From: Desulfovibrio subterraneus | GTDB lineage: Bacteria > Desulfobacterota > Desulfovibrionia > Desulfovibrionales > Desulfovibrionaceae | Direction of reading: 5' to 3' | Assembly: GCF_013340285.1 (NCBI RefSeq) | Contig: NZ_BLVO01000004.1 | Location: 1-64,000 of the forward strand | Length of the DNA: 64,000 nt | Shown here: positions 45,581 through 53,399 of the stretch, in pieces | Numbering within the stretch: the stretch's first letter is position 1 | How the letters are laid out: the number at the start of each line of letters is the position of its first letter | Program-made: the position numbers and the translations under genes | Notes under the pieces: generated by a model | Told to the model about the DNA's origin: nothing | The model's input: the letters and a program-made list of their open reading frames with translations, nothing else | The model's database searches: none

Positions 45581-45656
45581 TCCCCGGTGGCTCAATCGGC
45601 AGAGCGGGTGACTGTTAATCACTAGGTTACAGGTTCAAGTCCTGTCCGGGGAGCCA
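45581..45656 (+). tRNA. tRNA-Asn (anticodon GTT), copy 1
   Basis: A 76-nt cloverleaf with 5' TCCCCGG pairing with CCGGGGA, discriminator G and an encoded CCA. The anticodon GTT lies at 45614-45616 within CTGTTAA. The T arm holds GGTTCAAGTCC. It reads AAC and AAT codons. Identical in sequence to the copy 253 nt downstream. Confidence 0.97.
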
Positions 45657-45664
45657 GAGTGCAG

Positions 45665-45694
45665 AGCCCTCTTCTGAAAGGAAGGGGGCTTTTA
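45665..45694 (+). terminator. Terminator after tRNA-Asn copy 1
   Basis: AGCCCTCTT (45665-45673) pairs with AAGGGGGCT (45682-45690) with one G-U pair, followed by T-rich bases. Confidence 0.75.
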
Positions 45695-45761
45695 TATTTT
45701 TACGAGAATACGCACAGCCACGCCATATGGAAAGGAAAATTTCGTTTTGAAACATTTTTCC

Positions 45762-45790
45762 TTGACTGCTTCAGGTGAAGTCCGTATAGC
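45762..45790 (+). promoter_or_regulatory. Promoter of the second tRNA-Asn
   Basis: TTGACT (45762-45767), a 17-nt spacer and TATAGC (45785-45790), 43 nt before the tRNA. Confidence 0.65.
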
Positions 45791-45833
45791 TCTCTCCTCG
45801 TTGGACGCGAGTTCAGCGCAGCGCTCCACATAA

Positions 45834-45909
45834 TCCCCGGTGGCTCAATCGGCAGAGCGGGTGACTGTTAATCACTAGGTTACAGGTTCAAGTCCTGTCC
45901 GGGGAGCCA
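45834..45909 (+). tRNA. tRNA-Asn (anticodon GTT), copy 2
   Basis: The same 76-nt sequence as the first copy, with encoded CCA. It has its own promoter and terminator, so the two are separate transcription units that arose by local duplication. Confidence 0.97.
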
Positions 45910-45915
45910 GAATGC

Positions 45916-45947
45916 AAAGCCCTCTTCCGAATGGAAGAGGGCTTTTT
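45916..45947 (+). terminator. Terminator after tRNA-Asn copy 2
   Basis: AAAGCCCTCTTCC (45916-45928) pairs perfectly with GGAAGAGGGCTTT (45933-45945), with a 4-nt loop and a T run. Confidence 0.9.
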
Positions 45948-46075
45948 CCGTATTCCCACCCGGGGCCGGAAAATTGCCGGTCCCCGCTGGACACACTCTT
46001 CGGGAAACGCTATTTGTGCGCAGAAACTCAGCGCGCAGACGCCAACAACGACTGCCTCCGGCAGAAGGAGACATG

Positions 46076-46441
46076 ATGAAACGACTTGCACTGGCGGCTC
46101 TCATAACCTGCCTGTGGACCACCCAGGGTATAGCGGACGACAAGTTCGGTGTGATGGATAAGGATGCCAACGACTCAGTCAGCTGGGAAGAATTTGAAGC
46201 CCAGCACCCCAACATGCGTAAGGCTGCCTTTGAAACCATAGATACAAACTCCGATGGCGGCATTTCTCACGATGAATGGCACGCCTTCATGGGTTCGCAT
46301 GGTGCCGACGGCAAAACCATGGGCGGCAAGGGGCCCGGCATGCAGATGCCCCCCAAGGGCGGCATGGGAATGCCTCCCGGACACCCGCCCACGGGTTCCA
46401 ACGGGAAGATGCTCATCGAGCCCCCCAAGACTGCAGAATAA
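46076..46441 (+). CDS. Secreted EF-hand protein
   Basis: A 121-aa protein. A signal peptide (about 1-20, ending GIAD) precedes two calcium-binding loops, DKDANDSVSWEE (about 28-39) and DTNSDGGISHDE (about 56-67), which match the EF-hand 12-residue pattern. The C-terminal third is rich in Gly, Met and Pro (QMPPKGGMGMPPG) and probably unstructured. AAGGAG lies 5 nt before ATG 46076; an ATG 3 nt earlier is too close. It is followed by its own terminator. Role unknown, presumably periplasmic calcium binding. Confidence 0.85.
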   Translation: MKRLALAALITCLWTTQGIADDKFGVMDKDANDSVSWEEFEAQHPNMRKAAFETIDTNSDGGISHDEWHAFMGSHGADGKTMGGKGPGMQMPPKGGMGMPPGHPPTGSNGKMLIEPPKTAE

Positions 46442-46446
46442 ACAGA

Positions 46447-46470
46447 AAGCCGGTGCAAACCGGCTTTTTT
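46447..46470 (+). terminator. Terminator after the EF-hand gene
   Basis: AAGCCGGT (46447-46454) and ACCGGCTT (46459-46466) form an 8-bp stem with a 4-nt loop and a T run. Confidence 0.88.
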
Positions 46471-46502
46471 CATCTTTATTATACGGGAAAGATCAAAACG
46501 GA

Positions 46503-48476
46503 TCAGGCAGACACAGCCTCTATGCTTCTGGATTCCGGCACATAACGGAACACCACGGCCTGCAAAGGGCCGGATACCGTGAACACGGCTTCGCCTATGG
46601 TAATGACAGTGCCGGGATGCACCGTTCCCGTAACCTTGACCGAGGCATCGCGCATGCGTTCAGCAGCCTTGAGCCGTGCTTCCGCCAAGATATCCCGCAA
46701 CGTATCAAGCCGCTCAGTCAGCTTGTCGCGCAGCCCCATGGCAGCCTCGATCACCTTGTATTGATCCGGCCTTGCACTCATGAGCACCTCTTCCGCAGGG
46801 GCTTCACCAAATCGCGATTTAAGCTTGCCCAGCGCCTCTTTCACGCTATCCCGTTCTTTTTCGATATCGCGCGTTGCCTTTGAGCTTATGGCCAGCGTGA
46901 TATTTGTGGGCGTGCCGAGGGCCGTTCCCACCTCTGTGGCCCGCACCCCCTTGCGGCAGGTTATGGACCCACCCTGAATCCTGCCGCGGCCGGATACGGC
47001 AACCACCATGCCGCCGCACAGAATGGTGGAATGCAATATGGAATCCTGCACCACCACATCTTCGCGCGCCTCTATCACGGCTTCGGAGATGAATTTGGCG
47101 GACACATTGCCGCCGCAACGGACAAATCCCTTCCCCTGCATGACAATGCCGCCGCCAACTTCAATATTGCCAGCGGCAACAATGCGGGCAGATTCAATGG
47201 CCTCTCCCACAACCACAGCCCCGGGAGCCTTGACGGAAAAACCGGAAAGGACGGAACCGCGCACTTTGACAGAGCCTATGGCCACCTGCACGTTGCCGGA
47301 ACCGAAATCCACATCGCCTTTTATTTCCATCACTTCCTGAACGGAAAGAACACCACCGGCAAATTGGGCAAGACCGGCCGTCTGGGCAATAACATTTTTC
47401 CCGTCTGTCGCCAGAACCACGCTTTTGTCCAAGGTAACGGCGGCGGACTTTCCTGCCTGCGCAGGTAAAATTTCTCCGAACACTTCCACCCCGGGAGTTC
47501 CCGCGGTGGGCGGATGGATAACAGCCACTGTCTCGCCGGACTGAACGGAAGGCATGATCCCGCGGTTGCGATAATCAATGCTGCCGTCGGATGACGCTTT
47601 GCCCACGGCTGCGGAATCATCCTCACGCTGCAGCATCTCCACATATCCGTCCGAACCGTGCACAGGCAACCTGCCACGGGCCACCACCACATCCGTTTCA
47701 GGATTTCCGGTCCGTTCACTGCGGGTAAGCGCATCTTTGATCGCCTGCAGGTCAATCAGCCCGTCAGGCACATTCATGGCCTGCAACATCAGCCGAACCC
47801 GCTCCACAGTCACCGGCCTGGCCTGCATATCGCGATAATACAGCGTGGCCGTCAGGGTCTGCCGATCTTCGGCAGCCCGCACCAGCGGCCTGATGTTCAT
47901 GGAAATATCAGAAAGAATGACAAGACCGTACTGGGTGGAAGAAATCTCGCGGGATGCATCATCCAGATAACAATTGCAGTCATCCGGAATCACAATATCT
48001 CTGGGCTTCAATGATGAAGGGGGCGGCAGTTCCGAGCCGTCCACCCGCATGCCCGCGCGGGGAGGTGTTGCAGGAATGAGCTTGCCTATGGGTTGTCCCG
48101 GAAACACGGGGTAATTCACATTGCCATAGGGAACAATGCAGGCGTCACTGCCATTCTCGGGCTGAACACCACGGGCGATGACTATCCTGTCCAGCGGGGC
48201 ACCGGTTGCAATGCACTCCAGCAGCTTCTCGGCACCTTTCACACTGACGGGTACTTTTACGCCAGCCTCACGCAAGAGCTGGCTTATGCGTTCCATGGTG
48301 AGCGGCTTGCCGTTCCCCTGTGGAGGAACATAACGGGCAACACCGACCTTCATGCGGTCCTGTGTTCCCGAAAAACGCAGAAATGCATCCGCACACACGG
48401 CCGGTGCTCCGCCATCGTGACGAACAGTCGATGGCACTGCACCATTCGAGGTTTTATCTGAAGCGGCAAGGCCCAT
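46503..48476 (-). CDS. FapA/DUF342 family protein
   Basis: A 657-aa cytoplasmic protein. The N-terminal two-thirds carries a FapA-type domain (ARGVQPENGSDACIVPYG appears twice in altered form, near 95 and 265). The DUF342 right-handed beta-helix (about 330-520) is rich in Gly/Val turns (VQVAIGSVKVRGSVLSGFSV, AREDVVVQDSILHSTILCGG). A coiled-coil and beta-sheet tail follow. FapA-like proteins are linked with polar flagellar placement and surface attachment in Vibrio. AGAGGT precedes ATG 48476. Confidence 0.88.
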   Translation of the reverse strand: MGLAASDKTSNGAVPSTVRHDGGAPAVCADAFLRFSGTQDRMKVGVARYVPPQGNGKPLTMERISQLLREAGVKVPVSVKGAEKLLECIATGAPLDRIVIARGVQPENGSDACIVPYGNVNYPVFPGQPIGKLIPATPPRAGMRVDGSELPPPSSLKPRDIVIPDDCNCYLDDASREISSTQYGLVILSDISMNIRPLVRAAEDRQTLTATLYYRDMQARPVTVERVRLMLQAMNVPDGLIDLQAIKDALTRSERTGNPETDVVVARGRLPVHGSDGYVEMLQREDDSAAVGKASSDGSIDYRNRGIMPSVQSGETVAVIHPPTAGTPGVEVFGEILPAQAGKSAAVTLDKSVVLATDGKNVIAQTAGLAQFAGGVLSVQEVMEIKGDVDFGSGNVQVAIGSVKVRGSVLSGFSVKAPGAVVVGEAIESARIVAAGNIEVGGGIVMQGKGFVRCGGNVSAKFISEAVIEAREDVVVQDSILHSTILCGGMVVAVSGRGRIQGGSITCRKGVRATEVGTALGTPTNITLAISSKATRDIEKERDSVKEALGKLKSRFGEAPAEEVLMSARPDQYKVIEAAMGLRDKLTERLDTLRDILAEARLKAAERMRDASVKVTGTVHPGTVITIGEAVFTVSGPLQAVVFRYVPESRSIEAVSA

Positions 48477-48747
48477 TCACTACCTCTTTACAGACCAATG
48501 TACGGAAAACAACAGCCTCATGTGCAGGCTGTCCCTGTTCCTTTTCTGCATTCGCAGACGGAACCTATCCGTGCTACGGAGCTATTCCCAGCCATACCAG
48601 TAATACTTTCCACGTAATACAGGGCAACAACAAAGGCAAGTGGCCCCCTCCAAAACCTGCTGTGATTACAACAAAACAGATAGGCAGCCCTCTCTGCCCA
48701 TAAAGCTTCCGCTTGCCACGAAGCCCCGCCATCCCTATATTCCGCGC

Positions 48748-50826
48748 ATGAAAAAAACGCCTGCCCATATAAGCCTGTCAGCCGGACGCACCCCCCTTCC
48801 GCAACCCGCCTTTCTGCCCATGACCCGCAAGGAGATGGAGGAACTCGGCTGGGAAGAGCTGGACGTTCTTATCGTTTCCGGCGACGGATACGTCGACCAC
48901 CCCAGCTTTGCCGCCGCCCTGCTCGGCCGCTGGCTCGTAGCCCACGGCTACCGCACCGGTATCGTGGCGCAACCCCGCTGGGATACAACTGAAGACGTAG
49001 CGCGCATGGGCCGCCCGTCCCTGTTCACGGCCGTATCGGCAGGTGCCATAGATTCCATGCTTGCGCACTACACCGCCTTCCGCAAAAAGCGGCATGACGA
49101 TGCATACACCCCCGGCGGCAAGGCGGGCGCCCGCCCGAACAGAGCCGCCATTGCTTACACCGGCCTCATACGTCAGGCATTTCCCGGCATGGGCGTGGTC
49201 ATCGGCGGTATTGAAGCATCACTGCGGCGCATCACCCACTACGACTTCTGGACCGACAAGTTGCGCCGTCCCATCCTGCTGGACAGCAAGGCAGACTGCC
49301 TTGTCTACGGCATGGGCGAAAGTGCGCTTCTGGAAATCGCCAAAGCCATGGACGCCCACGGTGGGCATTCCGGCATTCCCTTGCGCGAACTGGTCATCGG
49401 CATTCCCGGTACCGCCGCCATGGGGCGCGGCCCTGCAGAGAGCATTGCGCCCGAAGCAGGCATTCCCAAACCGGCCACAGGACTTTCCCCCGATATTCCC
49501 GAAGACGCCCCAGCCTACCTGCTGCCCTCGCACGAAAGCATGGAAACGCAGCCGGAACTGCTCATGAGCGCCACGCTTACCCTTGAACGGCACGTGCATC
49601 AGGCCCACTCGTGGGCTGTGCAGCCCGTTGCAGGCAGGGCCGTGCTGCTCGCGCCCCCTGCCACGCCTCTGCCGGAAGAGGATATGGACAGGCTCTACTC
49701 CCTGCCCTTTGCCCGCAAGGCACACCCATCCTACAAGGAAGCCATCCCTGCCGACAGCATGATCTGCACGAGCATAACCACCCACAGAGGGTGCGGCGGC
49801 GGCTGTTCCTTCTGTTCACTGGCATTGCATCAGGGAAGGCGCATCGCATCGCGCAGCCACAAGTCGGTCATGGAAGAAGTGCGGGCAATGGCCGCAACAA
49901 AACGCTTCAACGGTTCCATAAGCGACGTGGGCGGCCCGTCAGCCAACATGTGGCAGGCAGAATGTGCGGCAGACCCTGCCCGGTGCAACCGTGCAAGCTG
50001 CATGCATCCGAAGATCTGCCCGCAGTTCCGTGTGAACCAGACCGAAACCGTGAACATGCTGCGCCGCATACGCGACGAAGAGGGCATAAAACATGTGCGT
50101 GTGGCCAGCGGGGTACGGTTCGACCTTGCCCAGCAGGACAACACGGCCCTGCGCGCCTACACCATGGAATTTACGGGCGGCCAGCTCAAGGTTGCGCCCG
50201 AACACATCTGCGACAATGTGCTCGACCTGATGCGCAAACCCGGCCTGCCAGTTTTTGAAGCATTTCTGGAAGCGTTTGAACGGTATTCCGACAAGGCAGG
50301 CAAAGAGCAATATGTCATTCCCTACCTCATGAGCGGCTTTCCCGGCTGTTCGGACGAAGACATGCGCCGCCTTGGAGACTGGCTGCAACGCCGTGGCTGG
50401 AAGCCCCAGCAGGTACAGTGCTTCATCCCCACTCCGGGTACGGTTGCCACGGCCATGTTCTACGCGGGCATTGCTCCGGACGGCAGGGCCATTGTCGTGG
50501 CACGCACCGATGCGGAACGCCTGCGGCAGCATCATATTCTCATGCCGGAAATGGGACGCAAGGGCGCTGAACAGAGCCACAGAAAGGACAGGGGACGCAG
50601 GCCGGACGCTGACCGTACTGACCGGACCGAAAGAGCAGATCGCCCGGATCTGACAGGTCAGTCAGATCGGCCAGAGCGGTCAAACAGGACGGAAAAAGCA
50701 GACCGCCCCCGCTCGCGCGACGAGCGAGGCAGTTCCGGCGGTCGCCCCAAGGGTTCCGCCCCCAAGAAAGAATCCGGAAAGCACTATGGCTCTGGCAGAC
50801 CGCAGGGACGGAAAGGGAGCAAGTAA
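48748..50826 (+). CDS. YgiQ family radical SAM protein
   Basis: A 692-aa protein. The N-terminal part (about 25-110) has the YgiQ opening FLPMTRKEMEELGWEELDVL and SGDGYVDHPSF. The radical SAM cluster motif CGGGCSFC lies at about 349-356. EFTGGQLKVAPEH and VQCFIPTPGTVATAMFYAG are also typical. A low-complexity tail of about 85 residues, rich in Asp, Arg and Lys (DRTDRTERADRPD), ends it. The frame opens upstream to 48640; ATG 48748 is chosen by homology, as no ribosome site is clear. Its reaction is unknown. Confidence 0.9.
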   Translation: MKKTPAHISLSAGRTPLPQPAFLPMTRKEMEELGWEELDVLIVSGDGYVDHPSFAAALLGRWLVAHGYRTGIVAQPRWDTTEDVARMGRPSLFTAVSAGAIDSMLAHYTAFRKKRHDDAYTPGGKAGARPNRAAIAYTGLIRQAFPGMGVVIGGIEASLRRITHYDFWTDKLRRPILLDSKADCLVYGMGESALLEIAKAMDAHGGHSGIPLRELVIGIPGTAAMGRGPAESIAPEAGIPKPATGLSPDIPEDAPAYLLPSHESMETQPELLMSATLTLERHVHQAHSWAVQPVAGRAVLLAPPATPLPEEDMDRLYSLPFARKAHPSYKEAIPADSMICTSITTHRGCGGGCSFCSLALHQGRRIASRSHKSVMEEVRAMAATKRFNGSISDVGGPSANMWQAECAADPARCNRASCMHPKICPQFRVNQTETVNMLRRIRDEEGIKHVRVASGVRFDLAQQDNTALRAYTMEFTGGQLKVAPEHICDNVLDLMRKPGLPVFEAFLEAFERYSDKAGKEQYVIPYLMSGFPGCSDEDMRRLGDWLQRRGWKPQQVQCFIPTPGTVATAMFYAGIAPDGRAIVVARTDAERLRQHHILMPEMGRKGAEQSHRKDRGRRPDADRTDRTERADRPDLTGQSDRPERSNRTEKADRPRSRDERGSSGGRPKGSAPKKESGKHYGSGRPQGRKGSK

Positions 50827-50963
50827 GGGCGTAAGGGGAGCAGATAAAGACGTGGGGGAGCCAATAGGGGCGTACAGGGAATAGATACGGTATCAGCCGT
50901 CAGGCCAATCGAGCTCTGCAAGCCCCCCCCCTCAGCGCTGCAAGCCCCGCCAGCCCTATACCA

Positions 50964-53147
50964 TCAGGCCGGCTTGCAATCCGCGGGCATGGGGATACCG
51001 CTGTGCTCCATGGTGTCCACCAGACGCTTTTTCGTATCAGCGGGCATGGCACTCAACAGCACAAAGGCATCGGACGAGCAAAGCAGGTTCGATGCCAGCC
51101 TGTCCTCGCACACCTCGCCGGAAACAGGACGCGCACCGTCGTGCGCATTGCACGCAAGGGGAATGTATTCGCACAGGGCATTTTCCACCGTGTGCACAAT
51201 GTCCACATCCACCGAGCGGGGCATGAGCACCCTTTCAAGAACAGGTGCCTGCGCCTCTTCCCGCAGCCGTACGAAGACGGATGCGGCAAGTTCGGGCGAC
51301 TTGCGCAGCAGGTGCCTGAGTACCAGCCCGCACACACCATACGTTTCGTGCGCCAGCAACGAAGCCACAGCTTCGGCACTGCACATGGAAAGACTGTCGA
51401 ACGGCAGCGCGTGCGCTCCTTCAGACAACAGCTTGCTGACCTGCACAAAGGTATCCGAGGTAAAGCTGCGCATGAGCAGCCGCCCCACTATACCCTTGTC
51501 CACAACCAACGGGCTGCCGCAGGACAGACCGGGGTTGTCTTCTGCGCATATCTCCGTGGCCTGTGAGGGGAAAAGCGAGGGCAAGGTGGCAATGGTGCCC
51601 AGAAAACGGGCAGCCTTTTCAGGGGTGCACATACGCAGAATATGCGAAGTATACGCCTCGCCCATGAGCAAAGACCGCACCGCCACCCGCTGCTCCATGG
51701 AAAGGGTCCGCAGCACTGAGGCACGGCGGCCCATGCGGCGCACCAGCTCCTCCTGCAACGCCCTGTCCATGCGCTGCAATATACGGATACGCCTGTCTTC
51801 AGACATTTGGTACAGCACCACGGATGCCAGCAGAGGGTGCGACTCGCTCAGCAACGTCCCCAGCTGTTCGTCAGACAGAATGCGCAACCTGAGAAACACC
51901 TCGTCATCCGTTTCTGTAGAGGCGGGCATGAGCACCCGCGCATTGCTGGTCAGCAATATTTCCAGCGGGCGCAACATATCGGCAGGAAAAAGCAAAATCA
52001 GGCGCCCGGAAAATTCTCCGTCCGATACGGAAAAAGTGACAAGAATGCACTCTTCCTGCTCACCGAATTCGATAACCGGCTCATCGGGCGCAAGCACCCT
52101 GCAGCGGGACGTTTCCACCTCAAAGAACGGGGCCAGAGCCCATTCAAGATCAAGCTGAAATACATGCAGACAGTGGGCAGCAACCGCTTGCGAAGTCCGC
52201 GAAAGCGGAGTCTCTTTGCTGGCCTGCGAGTACAGTTCCGGGAAATTACGTTCCGGCCCCCGGTCCAGAAGGCGGGAAGTGATCAGTTGAACAAGATCGT
52301 TGTCCGCCCCGAGCAGGGCCTGTCCTTCAAGGGGCAGCAAAGAAAGCGTGGCGGCAACAGGCTGCGTAAATCTGGACCATGCAGCAAAACGCACCCGCCT
52401 TGCAGCACTGGGTACCACCACCCACCGCCGCGTGGACAGGGCATACAGCCTGCGGGCAACTGCTGTACCCAGCCTGCCCATAACTCTGTCCAGTGTGGGA
52501 AAACGCAACGGTGGTTCACCTTCGGAACGGCTATCGTCCGCTATGACCGAGGGGCTGAAATCAGGCATGGAAAGCAGTTCAAGCAACTCGCCCAGATCAG
52601 CAGGGAGATACGTATCTGCCCCGTGGTGCCACTGCCCGCGCACAGATGCATCGTCCGCCCGGGATATCGTGTCCGGCCGGTCGGTGCCGGACAACACCCT
52701 GCGCGAACCGAACAAGGGAAGAACATTGCCGCCCGATTCTCCCGCAGGACTTTCTGCAGAAGTACCCTGAGCAGCATGGCCGCCCGGAAGCCCTTCCCTT
52801 TTCAGGGGAGGCACGCCCTCTTCTTCTGCGCCGGAAAAGGCGGATTCCCATGCTTCACCACAGTCATACGGCAGGCATCCGGCATCCTCTCCCGTCCCCT
52901 CCTCAATCTGCTCTCCATCCACAAGACGTTCCAGAATGTCAGAACCGAACCCGTACGGGAACGGATCATCAAGGGTTTCCCGACTCTCTTCGGAACCGGC
53001 AGACGTCGCCTGAGCCGAGCCCTTTGCGGAAGACGGAACTGACGGACGCACACCCCCTTCCGATCCCGCGTTGCCGGAGCCGGCAGCAGTGCTATCGTTC
53101 CTGCCAAACAGGTGCAGAACTTTTCTTTTCACTTTTTTCTGCTTCAT
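50964..53147 (-). CDS. FliM/FliG-like composite protein
   Basis: A 727-aa cytoplasmic protein. Residues 1-205 are low-complexity (Ser, Gly, Glu). Residues about 210-400 follow the FliM middle (CheC-like) domain: LSLLPLEGQALLGADNDLVQ and PDEPVIEFGEQEECILVTFS then PADMLRPLEILL. Residues about 425-475 (LLSESHPLLASVVLYQMSED, LQEELVRRMG) and again about 590-660 (LAHETYGVCGLVLRHLLRKS, EEAQAPVLERV) resemble the FliG middle domain. The assignment rests on pattern reading, not a search. ATG 53147 is preferred to GTG 53183. The GC-rich gene is divergent from the DisA_N-like gene. Confidence 0.55.
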   Translation of the reverse strand: MKQKKVKRKVLHLFGRNDSTAAGSGNAGSEGGVRPSVPSSAKGSAQATSAGSEESRETLDDPFPYGFGSDILERLVDGEQIEEGTGEDAGCLPYDCGEAWESAFSGAEEEGVPPLKREGLPGGHAAQGTSAESPAGESGGNVLPLFGSRRVLSGTDRPDTISRADDASVRGQWHHGADTYLPADLGELLELLSMPDFSPSVIADDSRSEGEPPLRFPTLDRVMGRLGTAVARRLYALSTRRWVVVPSAARRVRFAAWSRFTQPVAATLSLLPLEGQALLGADNDLVQLITSRLLDRGPERNFPELYSQASKETPLSRTSQAVAAHCLHVFQLDLEWALAPFFEVETSRCRVLAPDEPVIEFGEQEECILVTFSVSDGEFSGRLILLFPADMLRPLEILLTSNARVLMPASTETDDEVFLRLRILSDEQLGTLLSESHPLLASVVLYQMSEDRRIRILQRMDRALQEELVRRMGRRASVLRTLSMEQRVAVRSLLMGEAYTSHILRMCTPEKAARFLGTIATLPSLFPSQATEICAEDNPGLSCGSPLVVDKGIVGRLLMRSFTSDTFVQVSKLLSEGAHALPFDSLSMCSAEAVASLLAHETYGVCGLVLRHLLRKSPELAASVFVRLREEAQAPVLERVLMPRSVDVDIVHTVENALCEYIPLACNAHDGARPVSGEVCEDRLASNLLCSSDAFVLLSAMPADTKKRLVDTMEHSGIPMPADCKPA

Positions 53148-53399
53148 GACCTGACAACCGCCCCGGCATGCGCGGCACCTCACAAGAGAGCTCGGAGAAG
53201 ACTACGCCGCAGCCAATTTTCATCAGCAATAAAAAAGGGTTGGAACATTCATGATTTCTCATGTATGTTTTTCACTCAGGCGGTTCACCTTTTCACCGCC
53301 CGATTTGGGAAGTACCACGAAGGATACTGCCTTTCTACATCGCACAAATATGGGCCCTGTGGAAGATAATTCCGAAGTTCGGATCAATGGGGGAAGCAT

